In this document: piece by piece, positions 17,133-25,735 of the stretch
Numbering within the stretch: the first letter of the stretch is position 1
Layout: every line of letters begins with the position of its first letter
From: Nocardioides okcheonensis
GTDB lineage: Bacteria; Actinomycetota; Actinomycetes; Propionibacteriales; Nocardioidaceae
Direction: 5' to 3'
DNA length: 64,000 nt
Assembly: GCF_020991065.1 (NCBI RefSeq)
Contig: NZ_CP087710.1
Span: forward strand, 2,418,001-2,482,000
Made by a program: the position numbers and the translations under genes
The notes under the pieces: generated by a model
Database searches by the model: none
What the model was told of the DNA's origin: nothing
Seen by the model: only the letters and a program-made list of their open reading frames with translations

Positions 17133-18248
17133 TCAGGTACGAGGCTCGGCCGGCTCCTCGCCCGCGTGCTCGGCGGCCTCGGCGGCCGCCTCCTCCTGGG
17201 CCTCGACGACCTCCGCCTCGGTCACGGCGCCGTCCGCCGCGTCCGAGTCGGCGGGCCGCTCCCCGGCCGGCTCCTCGGTGGTGGCCTCCACGACGGGCTC
17301 GGCCCTCGCGGGCTCGGGGAGCACCACGCCGGGCACGGTGCCGGTGAGGGTGGCGAGCATCTGGCGGACGTTGGAGAGCTGGGCGTTGATGCTGTCGCGG
17401 CGCTGGGCGGCGGCGGCGAGCTCGCGCTCGGACTCGGCGCGGACCCGGTCGGCGGTGGCGCGGGCCTCGGCGACCATCGTGGTCGAGCGCTCCTCGGCGT
17501 CGGCGAGCATCCGGGCGATCCGGGCCTCGGCCTCGGCCCGGCTGCGCTCCATCGCGGCCTCGGCGTCGCGGTTGCGGGCGGTCATCGCGTCGAGCTCGGC
17601 CTGGGTGGCGGCCTGCTGGGCCTGGAACTCCGACGTGGCCTTCTGCCGGCGCTCGGCGAGCGTGGTCTCGAAGTCGGCGGCCGCCTGGGCGGCCTTCGCG
17701 CGCTGGTCCTCGTGGAGCGCCTCCGCCTCGGCGCGACGGGCGGACGCGTCGCGCTCGGCGGCGTCGCGCTCGGACTCGGCGGCGGTACGGGCGTCGGCGA
17801 CGAGGCGGGCGGCCTCCGCGTCGGCGTCGCGGCGGGTCTCCTCGGCGTACCGGTCGGCGTCCGCGCGCAGCGACGCCACGTCGGCCTCGGCGTCCTTGCG
17901 GAGCGCCTCGACCTCGCCGACGACCCGGTCCCGCACCTCGGCGGCCTCGGCCTCGGCCAGGCTGAGGATCTGGCCGACCCGCTCGCCGAGGTGGGCGAAG
18001 GTCGGCTGCTCGGGCTGCTGCGCCTCCCGCGCGACGAGCGCCTCGCGGGCAGCCGACGCCTCGGAGCGGGCCTGGTCGAGCCCGGTGCGCGCCTCGTCGG
18101 CCTCGGTCCGCGCCTGCTCCGCCGCACCCTCGGCCGCGGCGAGGCGGGCGCGCAGCTCGGCGACCTCGGTGCGGGCGCCCTCGACGGCGCGCTCGACCTC
18201 GGCCGGGTCGTAGCCGCGACGCACGGTCGTGAACATCTCGTCATGCAT
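17133..18248 (-). CDS. DivIVA-domain coiled-coil protein
   Basis: A 371-residue protein with an N-terminal DivIVA-type signature (MFTTVRRGYDPAEVERAV), followed by about 280 residues of Ala/Glu/Arg-rich coiled coil. The tail is acidic and low-complexity (EEPAGERPADSDAADG and on). Such proteins act at membranes and poles in actinobacterial growth and division. The ATG at 18248 is used because the DivIVA motif follows at once, and it overlaps the upstream coiled-coil gene by 8 bp. The two genes are therefore co-translated and their products probably assemble together. The coding strand is extremely biased to GCG/GAG codons, typical for such coiled coils. Confidence 0.8.
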   Translation of the reverse strand: MHDEMFTTVRRGYDPAEVERAVEGARTEVAELRARLAAAEGAAEQARTEADEARTGLDQARSEASAAREALVAREAQQPEQPTFAHLGERVGQILSLAEAEAAEVRDRVVGEVEALRKDAEADVASLRADADRYAEETRRDADAEAARLVADARTAAESERDAAERDASARRAEAEALHEDQRAKAAQAAADFETTLAERRQKATSEFQAQQAATQAELDAMTARNRDAEAAMERSRAEAEARIARMLADAEERSTTMVAEARATADRVRAESERELAAAAQRRDSINAQLSNVRQMLATLTGTVPGVVLPEPARAEPVVEATTEEPAGERPADSDAADGAVTEAEVVEAQEEAAAEAAEHAGEEPAEPRT

Positions 18249-19725
18249 CGGGGGTCTCCTGCTCGGGGTGGGGGTCCGGGTGGGGGTCCGGGTGGGGGTC
18301 AGGGGTGGACGATCCGGCGTCGCGGGTCGGCAGCGGCGGGCGCGAGGGCTCGGACTCGGGCACCGACAGCGCCTCGATGACGCCCGACCACTGGCCGAGC
18401 TCGGCGGCGATGGTGTCGCGGCGCTGCTGCAGCTGGGCCACCTCCGCGCGCGCCCGCTCGAGCGCCTGGCGGGCGCTGTCGCGCAGCCGGTCGGACTCGG
18501 CGCGCCCCTCGGCGACGGTGGCGATCGCCTCCTCGCGCGCCCGGCGCCGGTCCTCGGCGGCCTCGGCGCGGGTGCGGGTGACCTCCTCGGCCACCAGCGC
18601 CCGCAGGCTGGCCGCGCCCGACTCGGCCTCGGCACGCCGACGCTCGAGCCGCTCGACGGCCCGCTCGGCCTCGTCGGTGGCGTCGGCGACCACGCGCGCG
18701 GCCTCGGCGTCGGCCCGCTCGCGCACGGCGCGCGCCTCGCTCTCCATCTCGCCCGCGGCGAGCGCGGCGACCTGGGTGATGTCGCTGGCGCGCTCGCGGG
18801 ACGCGGCGACCTCGGCGGCCATCCGCTCCGAGAGCCGGGCGATGACGTCCTCGAGCCGGCGACGGACGTCGCGGACGTGCCCGGCGGCCCGCGCGTGGGC
18901 GGCCGCGCGGATGGCGTCGGCCTCCGACGCGGCACCGGCCAGCACCGACTCGACCGTCCGGGTCGCCCACGCGGTCTGCTCCGCGGCGCGACGGAGCTGC
19001 TCCTCGCTCTCGGCGCGGGCCTCGGAGAGCACCTCCTCGGCCTCCCGGCGCAGCCGCTCGGCCTCGGCGCCGGCGCTGCGGCGTACGTCCTCGGCGTGGA
19101 CGGCGGCCTCGTCGCGCATCCGGGCCGACTCGGTCGAGGCGCTCGCGCGCAGCGACTCGGTCTCCGCGGTCGCAGCCTCGAGGTGGTGCTGGCTGCTGGC
19201 CCGCGCCTCCTCGACGAGCCGGGTCGCGGTCTCGCGGGCACCGGTGAGGGTGGCCTCGGCCTCGGCGTGGGCGGCGTCGAGCAGGTCGGCGCGCGCCACG
19301 GCGGCGGTGTCGTGGAGCTCCTGGGCGGTGGCCCGCAGCGCTCCGGCGTCGGCCTCGGCCCGGGCGCGCAGGTCGTCGGCCTCGGTCCGCGCCAGCGCGA
19401 CCTGGTGGTCGCGCGCGCCCTCGGCGGCGCCCATCAGCAGCGCGGCCTGCTCGTTGGCGTCGACCACGATGGTCGCGGCCTCCTCCGACGCGCCCGCGAG
19501 GACCTGCTCGGCCTGGCGGCGGGCGCGAGCCGCCTCGGCGCGGTCGCGCTCGGCCTCGGCCATCAGGCTGCGGGCCTCCTCGCGCAGCCGCGCGAGGTCG
19601 GCGGTGAGGCGCTCGGCCTCGGCCCGCGCCTCGCTCTGCAGCTGGTCGGCGACCTGCTGGGCGCGGGCGAGCACCGAGGCGGTGGTCGGCTCGCCGGACG
19701 AGGCCGTGGCGGCGTCGAGGGCCAT
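18241..19725 (-). CDS. Long Scy-like coiled-coil protein
   Basis: A 494-residue protein made almost wholly of Ala/Glu/Arg-rich heptad-like sequence, with an imperfect periodic pattern (AEAERL, ARAEAD, EEAR) resembling the Streptomyces cytoskeletal proteins Scy and FilP. There is no DivIVA GYD motif. The ATG at 19725 is preferred over the GTG 9 nt upstream because AGGAG lies 8 nt before it. The C terminus ends in a proline/histidine tract of DPHP units encoded by a 12-bp tandem repeat. It overlaps the DivIVA-domain gene, suggesting a two-component filament or polarisome system. Confidence 0.72.
   Translation of the reverse strand: MALDAATASSGEPTTASVLARAQQVADQLQSEARAEAERLTADLARLREEARSLMAEAERDRAEAARARRQAEQVLAGASEEAATIVVDANEQAALLMGAAEGARDHQVALARTEADDLRARAEADAGALRATAQELHDTAAVARADLLDAAHAEAEATLTGARETATRLVEEARASSQHHLEAATAETESLRASASTESARMRDEAAVHAEDVRRSAGAEAERLRREAEEVLSEARAESEEQLRRAAEQTAWATRTVESVLAGAASEADAIRAAAHARAAGHVRDVRRRLEDVIARLSERMAAEVAASRERASDITQVAALAAGEMESEARAVRERADAEAARVVADATDEAERAVERLERRRAEAESGAASLRALVAEEVTRTRAEAAEDRRRAREEAIATVAEGRAESDRLRDSARQALERARAEVAQLQQRRDTIAAELGQWSGVIEALSVPESEPSRPPLPTRDAGSSTPDPHPDPHPDPHPEQETPDA
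18267..18302. repeat. 12-bp tandem repeat encoding Asp-Pro-His-Pro units
   Basis: Three consecutive 12-bp units, GGTGGGGGTCCG on the plus strand, the third changed at one base. They encode the (DPHP) tail of the Scy-like protein. Copy number may vary between strains by slippage without breaking the frame. Confidence 0.8.
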
Positions 19726-19868
19726 CCGCCCCACTCCTCTCGTCCGGGTCCGACCGTCTCATCCTCGCAGCCCACCCGCCGGGGTGACAAAGGGGCCGTC
19801 CGGGACCCGGTGTGCGCCCACAGCGAACGTCCCTTGCCCGGGGACGGCGACCCCGCTGGAGTGGGGCC

Positions 19869-20819
19869 ATGAAGCTCCTCGTCCTCGGTGGCACCCGGTT
19901 CCTCTCGCGCGAGGTCGCGACCCGCGCGGTCGGCCGCGGCTGGGACGTCACGTGCGCCTGCCGCGGCACGTCGGGCCCGGTGCCCGAGGGTGCCCGCCAC
20001 CTGCGCTGGGACCGCGCCGACCCGCCGCCGGCCGAGGTGGTCGACGGGGGCTGGGACGCGGTGGTCGACGTCGGCCGGCTCCCCTCGCAGGTCAGCACCG
20101 CCGTCGCCGCGACCCCCGACGCGCACTGGGTGTTCGTGTCGACGGTCAGCGTCTACGCCGACAACGCCTCACCGGCGATGGAGCCGCTGCTCGACCCGAT
20201 CACCGACGACGTCGACCTCGCCGTCGACCCGGAGGCCTACGGCGGCATGAAGGTGGCGTGCGAGCAGGCGGTCACGGCGACGGCCGCCTCCGCGGCGGTC
20301 GTACGCCCCGGGCTCATCGTCGGACCGGGCGACCCGACCGGCCGGTTCGCGTACTGGCCGCAGCGGCTGGCCCGCGGCGGGGAGGTGCTGGCGCCGGGGC
20401 GCCCGGAGGACGTGGTGCAGGTGATCGACGTGCGCGACCTCGCGGACTGGCTGCTGGTCCTGGCCGAGCAGCGGACCACCGGGACCTACGACGCCGTCGG
20501 CACCCCGACGCCGTTCGGCGACCTGCTGGCGGGCGTCGCCGAGGGCGTCGGCGCGCGGGACCCGCGCCTCACCTGGGTCGACGCGGCGTTCCTCGAGGCC
20601 CACGGCGTCGAGCCCTGGGCGGGCGAGGGCTCGCTGCCGCTGTGGCTGCCCCACCCCGCCTACGACGGCATGCTCCGCCACGACCCCGCACCGGCGGAGG
20701 CCGTCGGCCTGCGGCTGCGACCGCCGACCGCGACCGCACCCGCGTGCCTCGACGACCCCGTGACGGCGCTGTCGCCGGAGCGCGAGGCGGAGGTGCTGGC
20801 GGCCTGGCACGCCCGCTGA
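19869..20819 (+). CDS. NAD-dependent epimerase/dehydratase family protein
   Basis: A 316-residue extended SDR with the N-terminal Rossmann motif GGTRFLSREV, a VFVSTVSVYAD strand, YGGMK in the place of YxxxK, and RPGLIVGPGDPTGRF. It resembles the isoflavone-reductase-like/CSP41-type SDRs common in actinobacteria, not classical UDP-sugar epimerases. The ATG follows GGAG by 8 nt. It is divergent from the coiled-coil genes and convergent with the sugar-acid operon, so context does not indicate a substrate. Confidence 0.75.
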   Translation: MKLLVLGGTRFLSREVATRAVGRGWDVTCACRGTSGPVPEGARHLRWDRADPPPAEVVDGGWDAVVDVGRLPSQVSTAVAATPDAHWVFVSTVSVYADNASPAMEPLLDPITDDVDLAVDPEAYGGMKVACEQAVTATAASAAVVRPGLIVGPGDPTGRFAYWPQRLARGGEVLAPGRPEDVVQVIDVRDLADWLLVLAEQRTTGTYDAVGTPTPFGDLLAGVAEGVGARDPRLTWVDAAFLEAHGVEPWAGEGSLPLWLPHPAYDGMLRHDPAPAEAVGLRLRPPTATAPACLDDPVTALSPEREAEVLAAWHAR

Positions 20820-20838
20820 GGGACGGGCCGGGGACGGC

Positions 20839-21624
20839 TCAGGGGGCGGGCAGCAGCTCGGCGGCGGTCCCCGCGCACGCCGCCTCGAGCTCGGGCGTGA
20901 CCTCGTCGGTGACGAGCGTCCAGGCTCCAGGCATGCGGGTCCAGGCGGGCGCGGCGGCGTCGAGCTTGGTGGCGTCGGCCAGCACCACCGTGCGGCGGGC
21001 GGTCCCGGCGACCTGCTCCTTGAGCGAGGTCTCCTCGACGGTCGGTTCCCCCACCCCACGGCGTACGTCGACCGCGTCCGCGCCGAGGAAGGCGACGTCG
21101 AACGACATCCGGTCGAGGGCGAGGGCGGCCAGCGGACCGACCAGGCCGTGGCTCAGCCGGCGCAGCCGCCCCCCGACGAGCTCGAGCTCGACGTGCTCGG
21201 CGTCGGCCAGCACCAGGGCAGTCTCCAGCCCGCGGGTGACGACGGTGAGCGGGCCCACCGTGGTGTCCTCCGCGACCAGCCGGGCGAGCGCGCCGCACGT
21301 CGTGCCGGCGTCGAGGAAGACCCTCCCGCCCGCCGGCACCAGCGGCAGTGCCGCCCGGGCGATCCGCTGCTTGGCCTCCACCCGCACGCGTGCGCTGTCG
21401 CCCACCGACCGCTCGTGGAACGGTGCCGTCGGGAGCGCGCCGCCGTAGGTGCGGGCGACCACCCCGTCCGCGCGGAGCCGGGCGAGGTCGCGGCGCACCG
21501 TCGAGGCCGACACCCCGGTCCGCGCGGAGAGGTCCTCCACCGACGTCACGCCCTCGCGCACGAGCCGGAGGAGCGCGGCGTGCCGGGCCCGCGTGGCGGA
21601 CCTGGTGGTGGCGGGTTCGGTCAT
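20839..21624 (-). CDS. DeoR-family repressor of the sugar-acid operon
   Basis: A 261-residue DeoR/GlpR-type regulator. The N-terminal HTH (TSVEDLSARTGVSASTVRRDLARL) is followed by the sugar-phosphate-sensing DeoRC domain (VFLDAGTTCGALARLV, FLGADAVDV, VVLADATK). It is last in the operon after the permease, kinase and PdxA2 genes, and very likely autoregulates it by sensing a phosphorylated intermediate. TACGGT lies 7 nt before the ATG (21637-21632), so the gene may also be made from its own leaderless promoter. Confidence 0.85.
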   Translation of the reverse strand: MTEPATTRSATRARHAALLRLVREGVTSVEDLSARTGVSASTVRRDLARLRADGVVARTYGGALPTAPFHERSVGDSARVRVEAKQRIARAALPLVPAGGRVFLDAGTTCGALARLVAEDTTVGPLTVVTRGLETALVLADAEHVELELVGGRLRRLSHGLVGPLAALALDRMSFDVAFLGADAVDVRRGVGEPTVEETSLKEQVAGTARRTVVLADATKLDAAAPAWTRMPGAWTLVTDEVTPELEAACAGTAAELLPAP

Positions 21625-21641
21625 GCGACGAACCGTACGGC

Positions 21642-22697
21642 TCAGCTGCCGTAGGCCGCGCGCATGCGGGGCACGTAGGGCGCGTAGTCGACCGCGGCGA
21701 GGTAGGCCGACCGCATGGTGCCGTGGTCGGCCCGCCCGGTGCCGGCGATGTCGAAGGCGGTGCCGTGGTCGACCGACGTGCGCAGGATCGGCAGGCCGAC
21801 GGTGACCGAGATGGTGCCGTCGAAGTCGTAGGTCTTGGCCGCGATGTGGCCCTGGTCGTGGTACTGCGAGAGCACGCCCTCGAAGCGGCCCTCGAGGCCC
21901 TGGTGGAACACCGAGTCGGCGGGGATCGGGCCGTGCACGGCGAGCCCCTCGGCGCGCAGGTCCTCGCAGGCGGGGATGATCTCGTCGAGCTCCTCGCGAC
22001 CGAAGGCGCCGTTCTCGCCGCCGTGCGGGTTGACCGCGGCGACCGCGAGGCTCGGGGAGTCGACGCCGTAGACCTCGAGGGCCTGCAGGGCCCGTCGGAT
22101 GGAGTCGACCTGCCGCTCTCGGGTCAGCTGGTCGAGGGCCTTGCGCAGCGAGACGTGGCGCGTGGCGAAGAAGATCCGCAGGTGGTGGTCGGGCCGGTGC
22201 CGCGAGCGCACCACGAACATCGTGTCCTGCTGGGTGACCCCGGTGAGCTCGCCGAGCATCTCCGTGTGGCCCAGGTGCTCGCTGCCGCTGGCCCAGATCG
22301 CCTCCTTGTTGATCGGGCCGGTGACCACCCCGTCGACCCGGCCCTCCATCGCGGCCCTCGTGGCGACCTCGATCGCCGTCACGGCAGCCCGTCCGGCCTG
22401 GGCGTCCACCTCGCCCCACGCGGGCTCGGCACCCTCGAGCACGCCGATGTCGAGGACGTCGATGACGCCCTCGCCCGCCGGCGGCGTGTCGAAGCCGCTC
22501 ACCTCGCGGACCTCGACGTCGAGCCCGGTGGCGGCGACGGCGCGGCGCACCGCCCCCGCGTCACCGACCGCGACGCCGTGGTGGCCGTGCTCGCCGGCCT
22601 GCTCGGCGAGCGTGCGGACGGTGATCTCGGGGCCGATGCCGACGGGGTCGCCGACGGTGAGGGCGAGGACGGGGGTGGTGCGGGTCGGGGTGGTCAC
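21642..22697 (-). CDS. pdxA2: PdxA2-type 4-phospho-D-threonate/erythronate dehydrogenase
   Basis: A 351-residue PdxA-family enzyme with GDPVGIGPEI at the N terminus, GPINKEAI near residue 125, the metal-site histidines in EHLGHTEML, QYHDQGHIAAK and TSVDHGTAFDIAG. Family members paired with a DUF1537 kinase are known to oxidise and decarboxylate 4-phospho-D-threonate or 4-phospho-D-erythronate to dihydroxyacetone phosphate, rather than making vitamin B6. The neighbouring kinase and permease support that role here. The GTG start has GGAGG 5 nt upstream. It lies 45 bp after the kinase gene. Confidence 0.88.
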   Translation of the reverse strand: MTTPTRTTPVLALTVGDPVGIGPEITVRTLAEQAGEHGHHGVAVGDAGAVRRAVAATGLDVEVREVSGFDTPPAGEGVIDVLDIGVLEGAEPAWGEVDAQAGRAAVTAIEVATRAAMEGRVDGVVTGPINKEAIWASGSEHLGHTEMLGELTGVTQQDTMFVVRSRHRPDHHLRIFFATRHVSLRKALDQLTRERQVDSIRRALQALEVYGVDSPSLAVAAVNPHGGENGAFGREELDEIIPACEDLRAEGLAVHGPIPADSVFHQGLEGRFEGVLSQYHDQGHIAAKTYDFDGTISVTVGLPILRTSVDHGTAFDIAGTGRADHGTMRSAYLAAVDYAPYVPRMRAAYGS

Positions 22698-22742
22698 GGG
22701 TTCCTCCAGGTGACGGTGGTGGTGCGGTCGGGTCGGGGGTGG

Positions 22743-24065
22743 TCAGGGCACGCGGGTGCGGGCGGGGGGGACGTGCCTGCGGCGGGCGCGGGCGGACTGC
22801 TCGAGGAAGGCGACGCAGGCGACCGCGGTGTCCTCGTCGCCGATCAGCCCGCCCTTGGTGACGACCGGCAGGCCGGACCAGGGGCCGCCGACGAGGCTGC
22901 CCGCGACGGCCAGCGGCACCACCTCGTCGGCCACGTCGAGGCCGTCGGCGGCGAGCTCGGCGAGGCAGGCCGCGGCGATGTCGCCCCCGGTGAGGTAGAG
23001 CCCGTCGACGCGCTCGGACTCCAGCACCCGCCGGGTGGCGCGGGCCAGCACGGACGGCACGGACGTACGCGCCTCGGGGCCGAGCAGGTCGCCCGGCTCG
23101 AGCGACGAGGCGACCAGCACGAGGTCGCCCGGGTCGGCGGACCCGAGCGCGTCGTGGAGCGCGGCCGTGGTGGCGTCGGCGTCCGGGTGGCCGTCGGCGT
23201 CGAGGGCGACGCGCACCACCCGCACCGGGCGGGCCGCGCAGAGCCGGGCGAGCTGACGCCGGGTGAGGTCGGTGGCGCTGCCGCTGACGGCGAGGTACGG
23301 AGCCGCGTCGGCGCCGCCGCCCATGCCGAGGGCGCGGGCCATCGCGACCGTCCCCGGCCCGGGGTCGACGCAGAGCCAGATGACGCCCTCGACCGCGGCC
23401 GCGGCGCCCGCCACCCGCTCGACGTGGTCGAGGGTGAGGGCGTCGGCCACCACGATCCCGGTGCCGGCGGCCGCCGCCGCGGCCAGGGCCGCGGTGAGGT
23501 CCTCGAGCGGGCCGGTGACCGTCTCGAGCGGGACGCTGCGGACGGGGAGGTCGGTCTGCTCGGCGAGCAGCCCGGCCACCTCCGAGCGGGTCATCGGCGA
23601 GCGTGGGTCGTCGGCCAGCTCGGTCTCCTCCAGCCGCCGCCCGCCGAGGAGCTGCACGCCGCCGACGGTCTGGCGCTGCGCCTCGGGGTGCGCCGGGACG
23701 CAGAGGGCCACCACCGGGCCGCCGGTCAGGTCGACGAGCTCGGCGAGCATCGCCTCGGTCGTGGCGCCGACGTTGCCGCGCAGGGTGGAGTCGATGCGGT
23801 TGGCGACGACGGCCGCCGGCCACCCGGCCCGCAGCGCACGTCGTACGTCGCGGGCCGCGTCGGCCGGCTCCGCGTGCCGGTTGTCGGCGGAGACCACGAC
23901 GGCGTCGAAGCGCCCCGCGAACTCCGCCACCAGCTCGGGGTGGCCGGCGTCGGCGACGGTGACCGACCGGAGTCCCGCGCGGGCGAGGCCCGCCGCGGTG
24001 GCGTTGGCGCCGGTGAGGTCGTCGGCGACGACCAGCACCCGGCGCGGACGCTCGGGACCGGTCAC
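22743..24065 (-). CDS. Four-carbon acid sugar kinase (DUF1537, DtnK/OtnK family)
   Basis: A 440-residue kinase predicted to phosphorylate D-threonate or D-erythronate at O4. The N-terminal substrate domain has VVADDLTGANATAAGLA and VVSADNRH, with RIDSTLRGN near residue 90. The C-terminal nucleotide domain has LYLTGGDIAAACL and GLPVVTKGGLIGDEDT. The GTG at 24065 is chosen because it overlaps the permease stop as GTGA; another GTG lies 9 nt upstream. Together with PdxA2 this forms a two-step route to dihydroxyacetone phosphate. No OtnC/OtnI or sugar-acid dehydrogenase genes are present, which argues against the L-threonate branch. Confidence 0.85.
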   Translation of the reverse strand: MTGPERPRRVLVVADDLTGANATAAGLARAGLRSVTVADAGHPELVAEFAGRFDAVVVSADNRHAEPADAARDVRRALRAGWPAAVVANRIDSTLRGNVGATTEAMLAELVDLTGGPVVALCVPAHPEAQRQTVGGVQLLGGRRLEETELADDPRSPMTRSEVAGLLAEQTDLPVRSVPLETVTGPLEDLTAALAAAAAAGTGIVVADALTLDHVERVAGAAAAVEGVIWLCVDPGPGTVAMARALGMGGGADAAPYLAVSGSATDLTRRQLARLCAARPVRVVRVALDADGHPDADATTAALHDALGSADPGDLVLVASSLEPGDLLGPEARTSVPSVLARATRRVLESERVDGLYLTGGDIAAACLAELAADGLDVADEVVPLAVAGSLVGGPWSGLPVVTKGGLIGDEDTAVACVAFLEQSARARRRHVPPARTRVP

Positions 24066-25513
24066 AGCACCCACCCGGCGACGAGCACGAGCGGGATGGA
24101 GCCGAGCCAGGCGGCGGTGGTGATGCCCGACCAGCCCTTGATGGCCGCGATCCCGTCGAGCCCGGCGAACCGGGTGACGACCCAGAAGTAGGAGTCGTTG
24201 AAGTAGCTGAACACCATCGACCCGGCGCAGCAGGCCAGGGCAGCGGCCAGCGGCGACAGGCCGAGGCCGACCACCAGGGGCGCGGAGACCGAGGCGGCGG
24301 TGATCATCGCGACGGTGCCGGAGCCCTGCGCGACGCGCACGAGGCTGGCGACGAGGAACGGCACCAGCACGCCGGGCAGGCCGGTGCCGGCGATGGCGTC
24401 GGCGAGGGCGTCACCGACGCCCGAGTCGCGCAGCACCTGCCCGAGCGCGCCGCCGGCGCCGGTGATCAGCAGGATCAGGCCGGCGGACGCGGCGGCCTCG
24501 GCCAGCCAGCCGCTCACCTTCTCGCGGGTGGTCCAGCGCGGGAGGAGCACGTAGACGGCGAGCACCAGGCCGATCAGCAGCGCGACCACGGGGTGGCCGA
24601 TGAAGGCGAGCGCGGACGCCCACGCGGCGGGGGTGTAGTCGTCCTCCGGGCCGAGCACGCCCTGGTTGCTGCGGTCGAGCGCGGTGGCGCCGGTGTTGAG
24701 CACGATCAGGAGCAGCGGGGCCAGCAGCGGCAGCGAGGCCACCAGGGCGCCCAGCGGCTTGCGGTCGGGACGCGCGTCGTCCTGGTCGTCCGGTGCAGCG
24801 CTGCCGCCGTCGGCGACGGCGCTGCCGCCCGACGGACCCGGCCCGGCCGCCACCGCGGCGTCGGCGTAGACCGCCTGGCGGACCTCCTCGTTGACCTCGG
24901 ACTCGAGCTGCGGGCCCATCCAGCGGGCGTAGGCCACGACGACCGGCAGGAGCAGGACGGAGAACAGCAGGCCCACGAGGATCAGGCCGCCGAGGTTGGC
25001 GCCGAGGATCCCGGCGACGCCGAGCGGGCCGGGGGTCGGCGGGACGAGGTGGTGGGTGAGGGTCATGCCGCAGCCCAGCGCGAGCGCGAGCGTGACGTAG
25101 CCGCCCTGCTTCACCCGGGCGATCGAGCGGGCGAGCGGGTTCATGATCACGTAGCCGGAGTCGCAGAAGACCGGGATCGACACGAGCGCGCCCGTGGAGC
25201 CCATCGCCCACGGCTCGCGGCCCTTGCCGAACGCGCGGAGGAAGGCCCGCGCGAGGGTGTCGGCGGCGCCGGAGACCTCGAGGATCTTCCCGACCGCGAC
25301 GCCGAGGCCGATGACGATGCCGATGTTGCCGAGGGTCGTGCCGAAGCCGGCGGTGATCGACGCGATCGTGTCGCTCGGGGCGGAGCCCGCGATCGAGCCG
25401 GTGACGAGCGCGGCGACCAGCAACGCCGCGAAGGCGTCGAGCCGGGTGCGCAGCACCAGCACCACGATGGTGGCGATGCCCACGACGAGGGCGAGCAGCA
25501 GCTGCAGGTCCAT
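24062..25513 (-). CDS. GntP-family sugar-acid permease
   Basis: A 483-residue multi-spanning transporter of the gluconate:H+ symporter family, with typical stretches SIPVFCDSGYVIMNPLAR, GMTLTHHLVPPTPGPLG and AQGSGTVAMITAA and about 12 hydrophobic segments. A hydrophilic, Asp/Gly-rich loop of about 40 residues separates the two halves. The ATG at 25513 follows a strong AGGAGG 7 nt upstream. It is the first gene of the operon, placed directly downstream of a 25-bp palindromic operator, and should import the acid used by the kinase and PdxA2. Confidence 0.9.
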   Translation of the reverse strand: MDLQLLLALVVGIATIVVLVLRTRLDAFAALLVAALVTGSIAGSAPSDTIASITAGFGTTLGNIGIVIGLGVAVGKILEVSGAADTLARAFLRAFGKGREPWAMGSTGALVSIPVFCDSGYVIMNPLARSIARVKQGGYVTLALALGCGMTLTHHLVPPTPGPLGVAGILGANLGGLILVGLLFSVLLLPVVVAYARWMGPQLESEVNEEVRQAVYADAAVAAGPGPSGGSAVADGGSAAPDDQDDARPDRKPLGALVASLPLLAPLLLIVLNTGATALDRSNQGVLGPEDDYTPAAWASALAFIGHPVVALLIGLVLAVYVLLPRWTTREKVSGWLAEAAASAGLILLITGAGGALGQVLRDSGVGDALADAIAGTGLPGVLVPFLVASLVRVAQGSGTVAMITAASVSAPLVVGLGLSPLAAALACCAGSMVFSYFNDSYFWVVTRFAGLDGIAAIKGWSGITTAAWLGSIPLVLVAGWVL

Positions 25514-25583
25514 GTGTTCCTCCTGAAGGTGACCGCCGTCACCCTGCCAGACGAACCTGCACACATCAACCACTTGCACTCAT

Positions 25584-25608
25584 GTAATTGCGCAGTTCGC
25601 GCAATTAC
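25584..25608 (-). promoter_or_regulatory. Palindromic operator upstream of the gntP-dtnK-pdxA2-deoR operon
   Basis: GTAATTGCGC and GCGCAATTAC are perfect 10-bp arms around AGTTC. The AT-rich patch stands out in this GC-rich DNA and lies about 70 bp upstream of the permease start. It is the likely binding site of the operon's DeoR repressor, overlapping the promoter. Confidence 0.7.
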
Positions 25609-25658
25609 CGGGTGCGTGACACGGCATGAGCGGGCACTTCCTCCCGCTGGAAAGCACT

Positions 25659-25702
25659 GACCGGGCAGCTCCTCGCGCTGCAGCGCGAGGAACTGCCCGG
25701 TC
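25659..25702. terminator. 44-bp near-perfect hairpin after the bkd operon
   Basis: The arms GACCGGGCAG(C/T)TCCTCGCGCT pair through a CTGCAG centre with one mismatch. The same 21-bp sequence occurs a third time at 25713-25733, directly after the E2 stop. The hairpin is a strong intrinsic terminator candidate for the E2 gene on the minus strand and separates it from the sugar-acid operon. Confidence 0.65.
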
Positions 25703-25712
25703 GACGTGATCT

Positions 25713-25733
25713 AGCGCGAGGAGCTGCCCGGTC
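25713..25733. repeat. Third copy of the 21-bp hairpin arm
   Basis: AGCGCGAGGAGCTGCCCGGTC repeats the right arm of the adjacent hairpin in direct orientation with one base changed, so it can pair with the left arm instead. Alternative pairing may shift the position of transcript release. Confidence 0.6.
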
Positions 25734-25735
25734 GC

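Noticed and set aside
18267-18302. Short tandem repeat considered as a CRISPR or regulatory repeat
   Set aside because: The units are adjacent without spacers and encode a DPHP tail in frame, so this is coding low complexity. No CRISPR-like spacing occurs anywhere in the window.
21642-22697. Vitamin B6 biosynthesis gene pdxA
   Set aside because: The operon partners (DUF1537 kinase, GntP permease, DeoR repressor) fit the PdxA2 catabolic role better.
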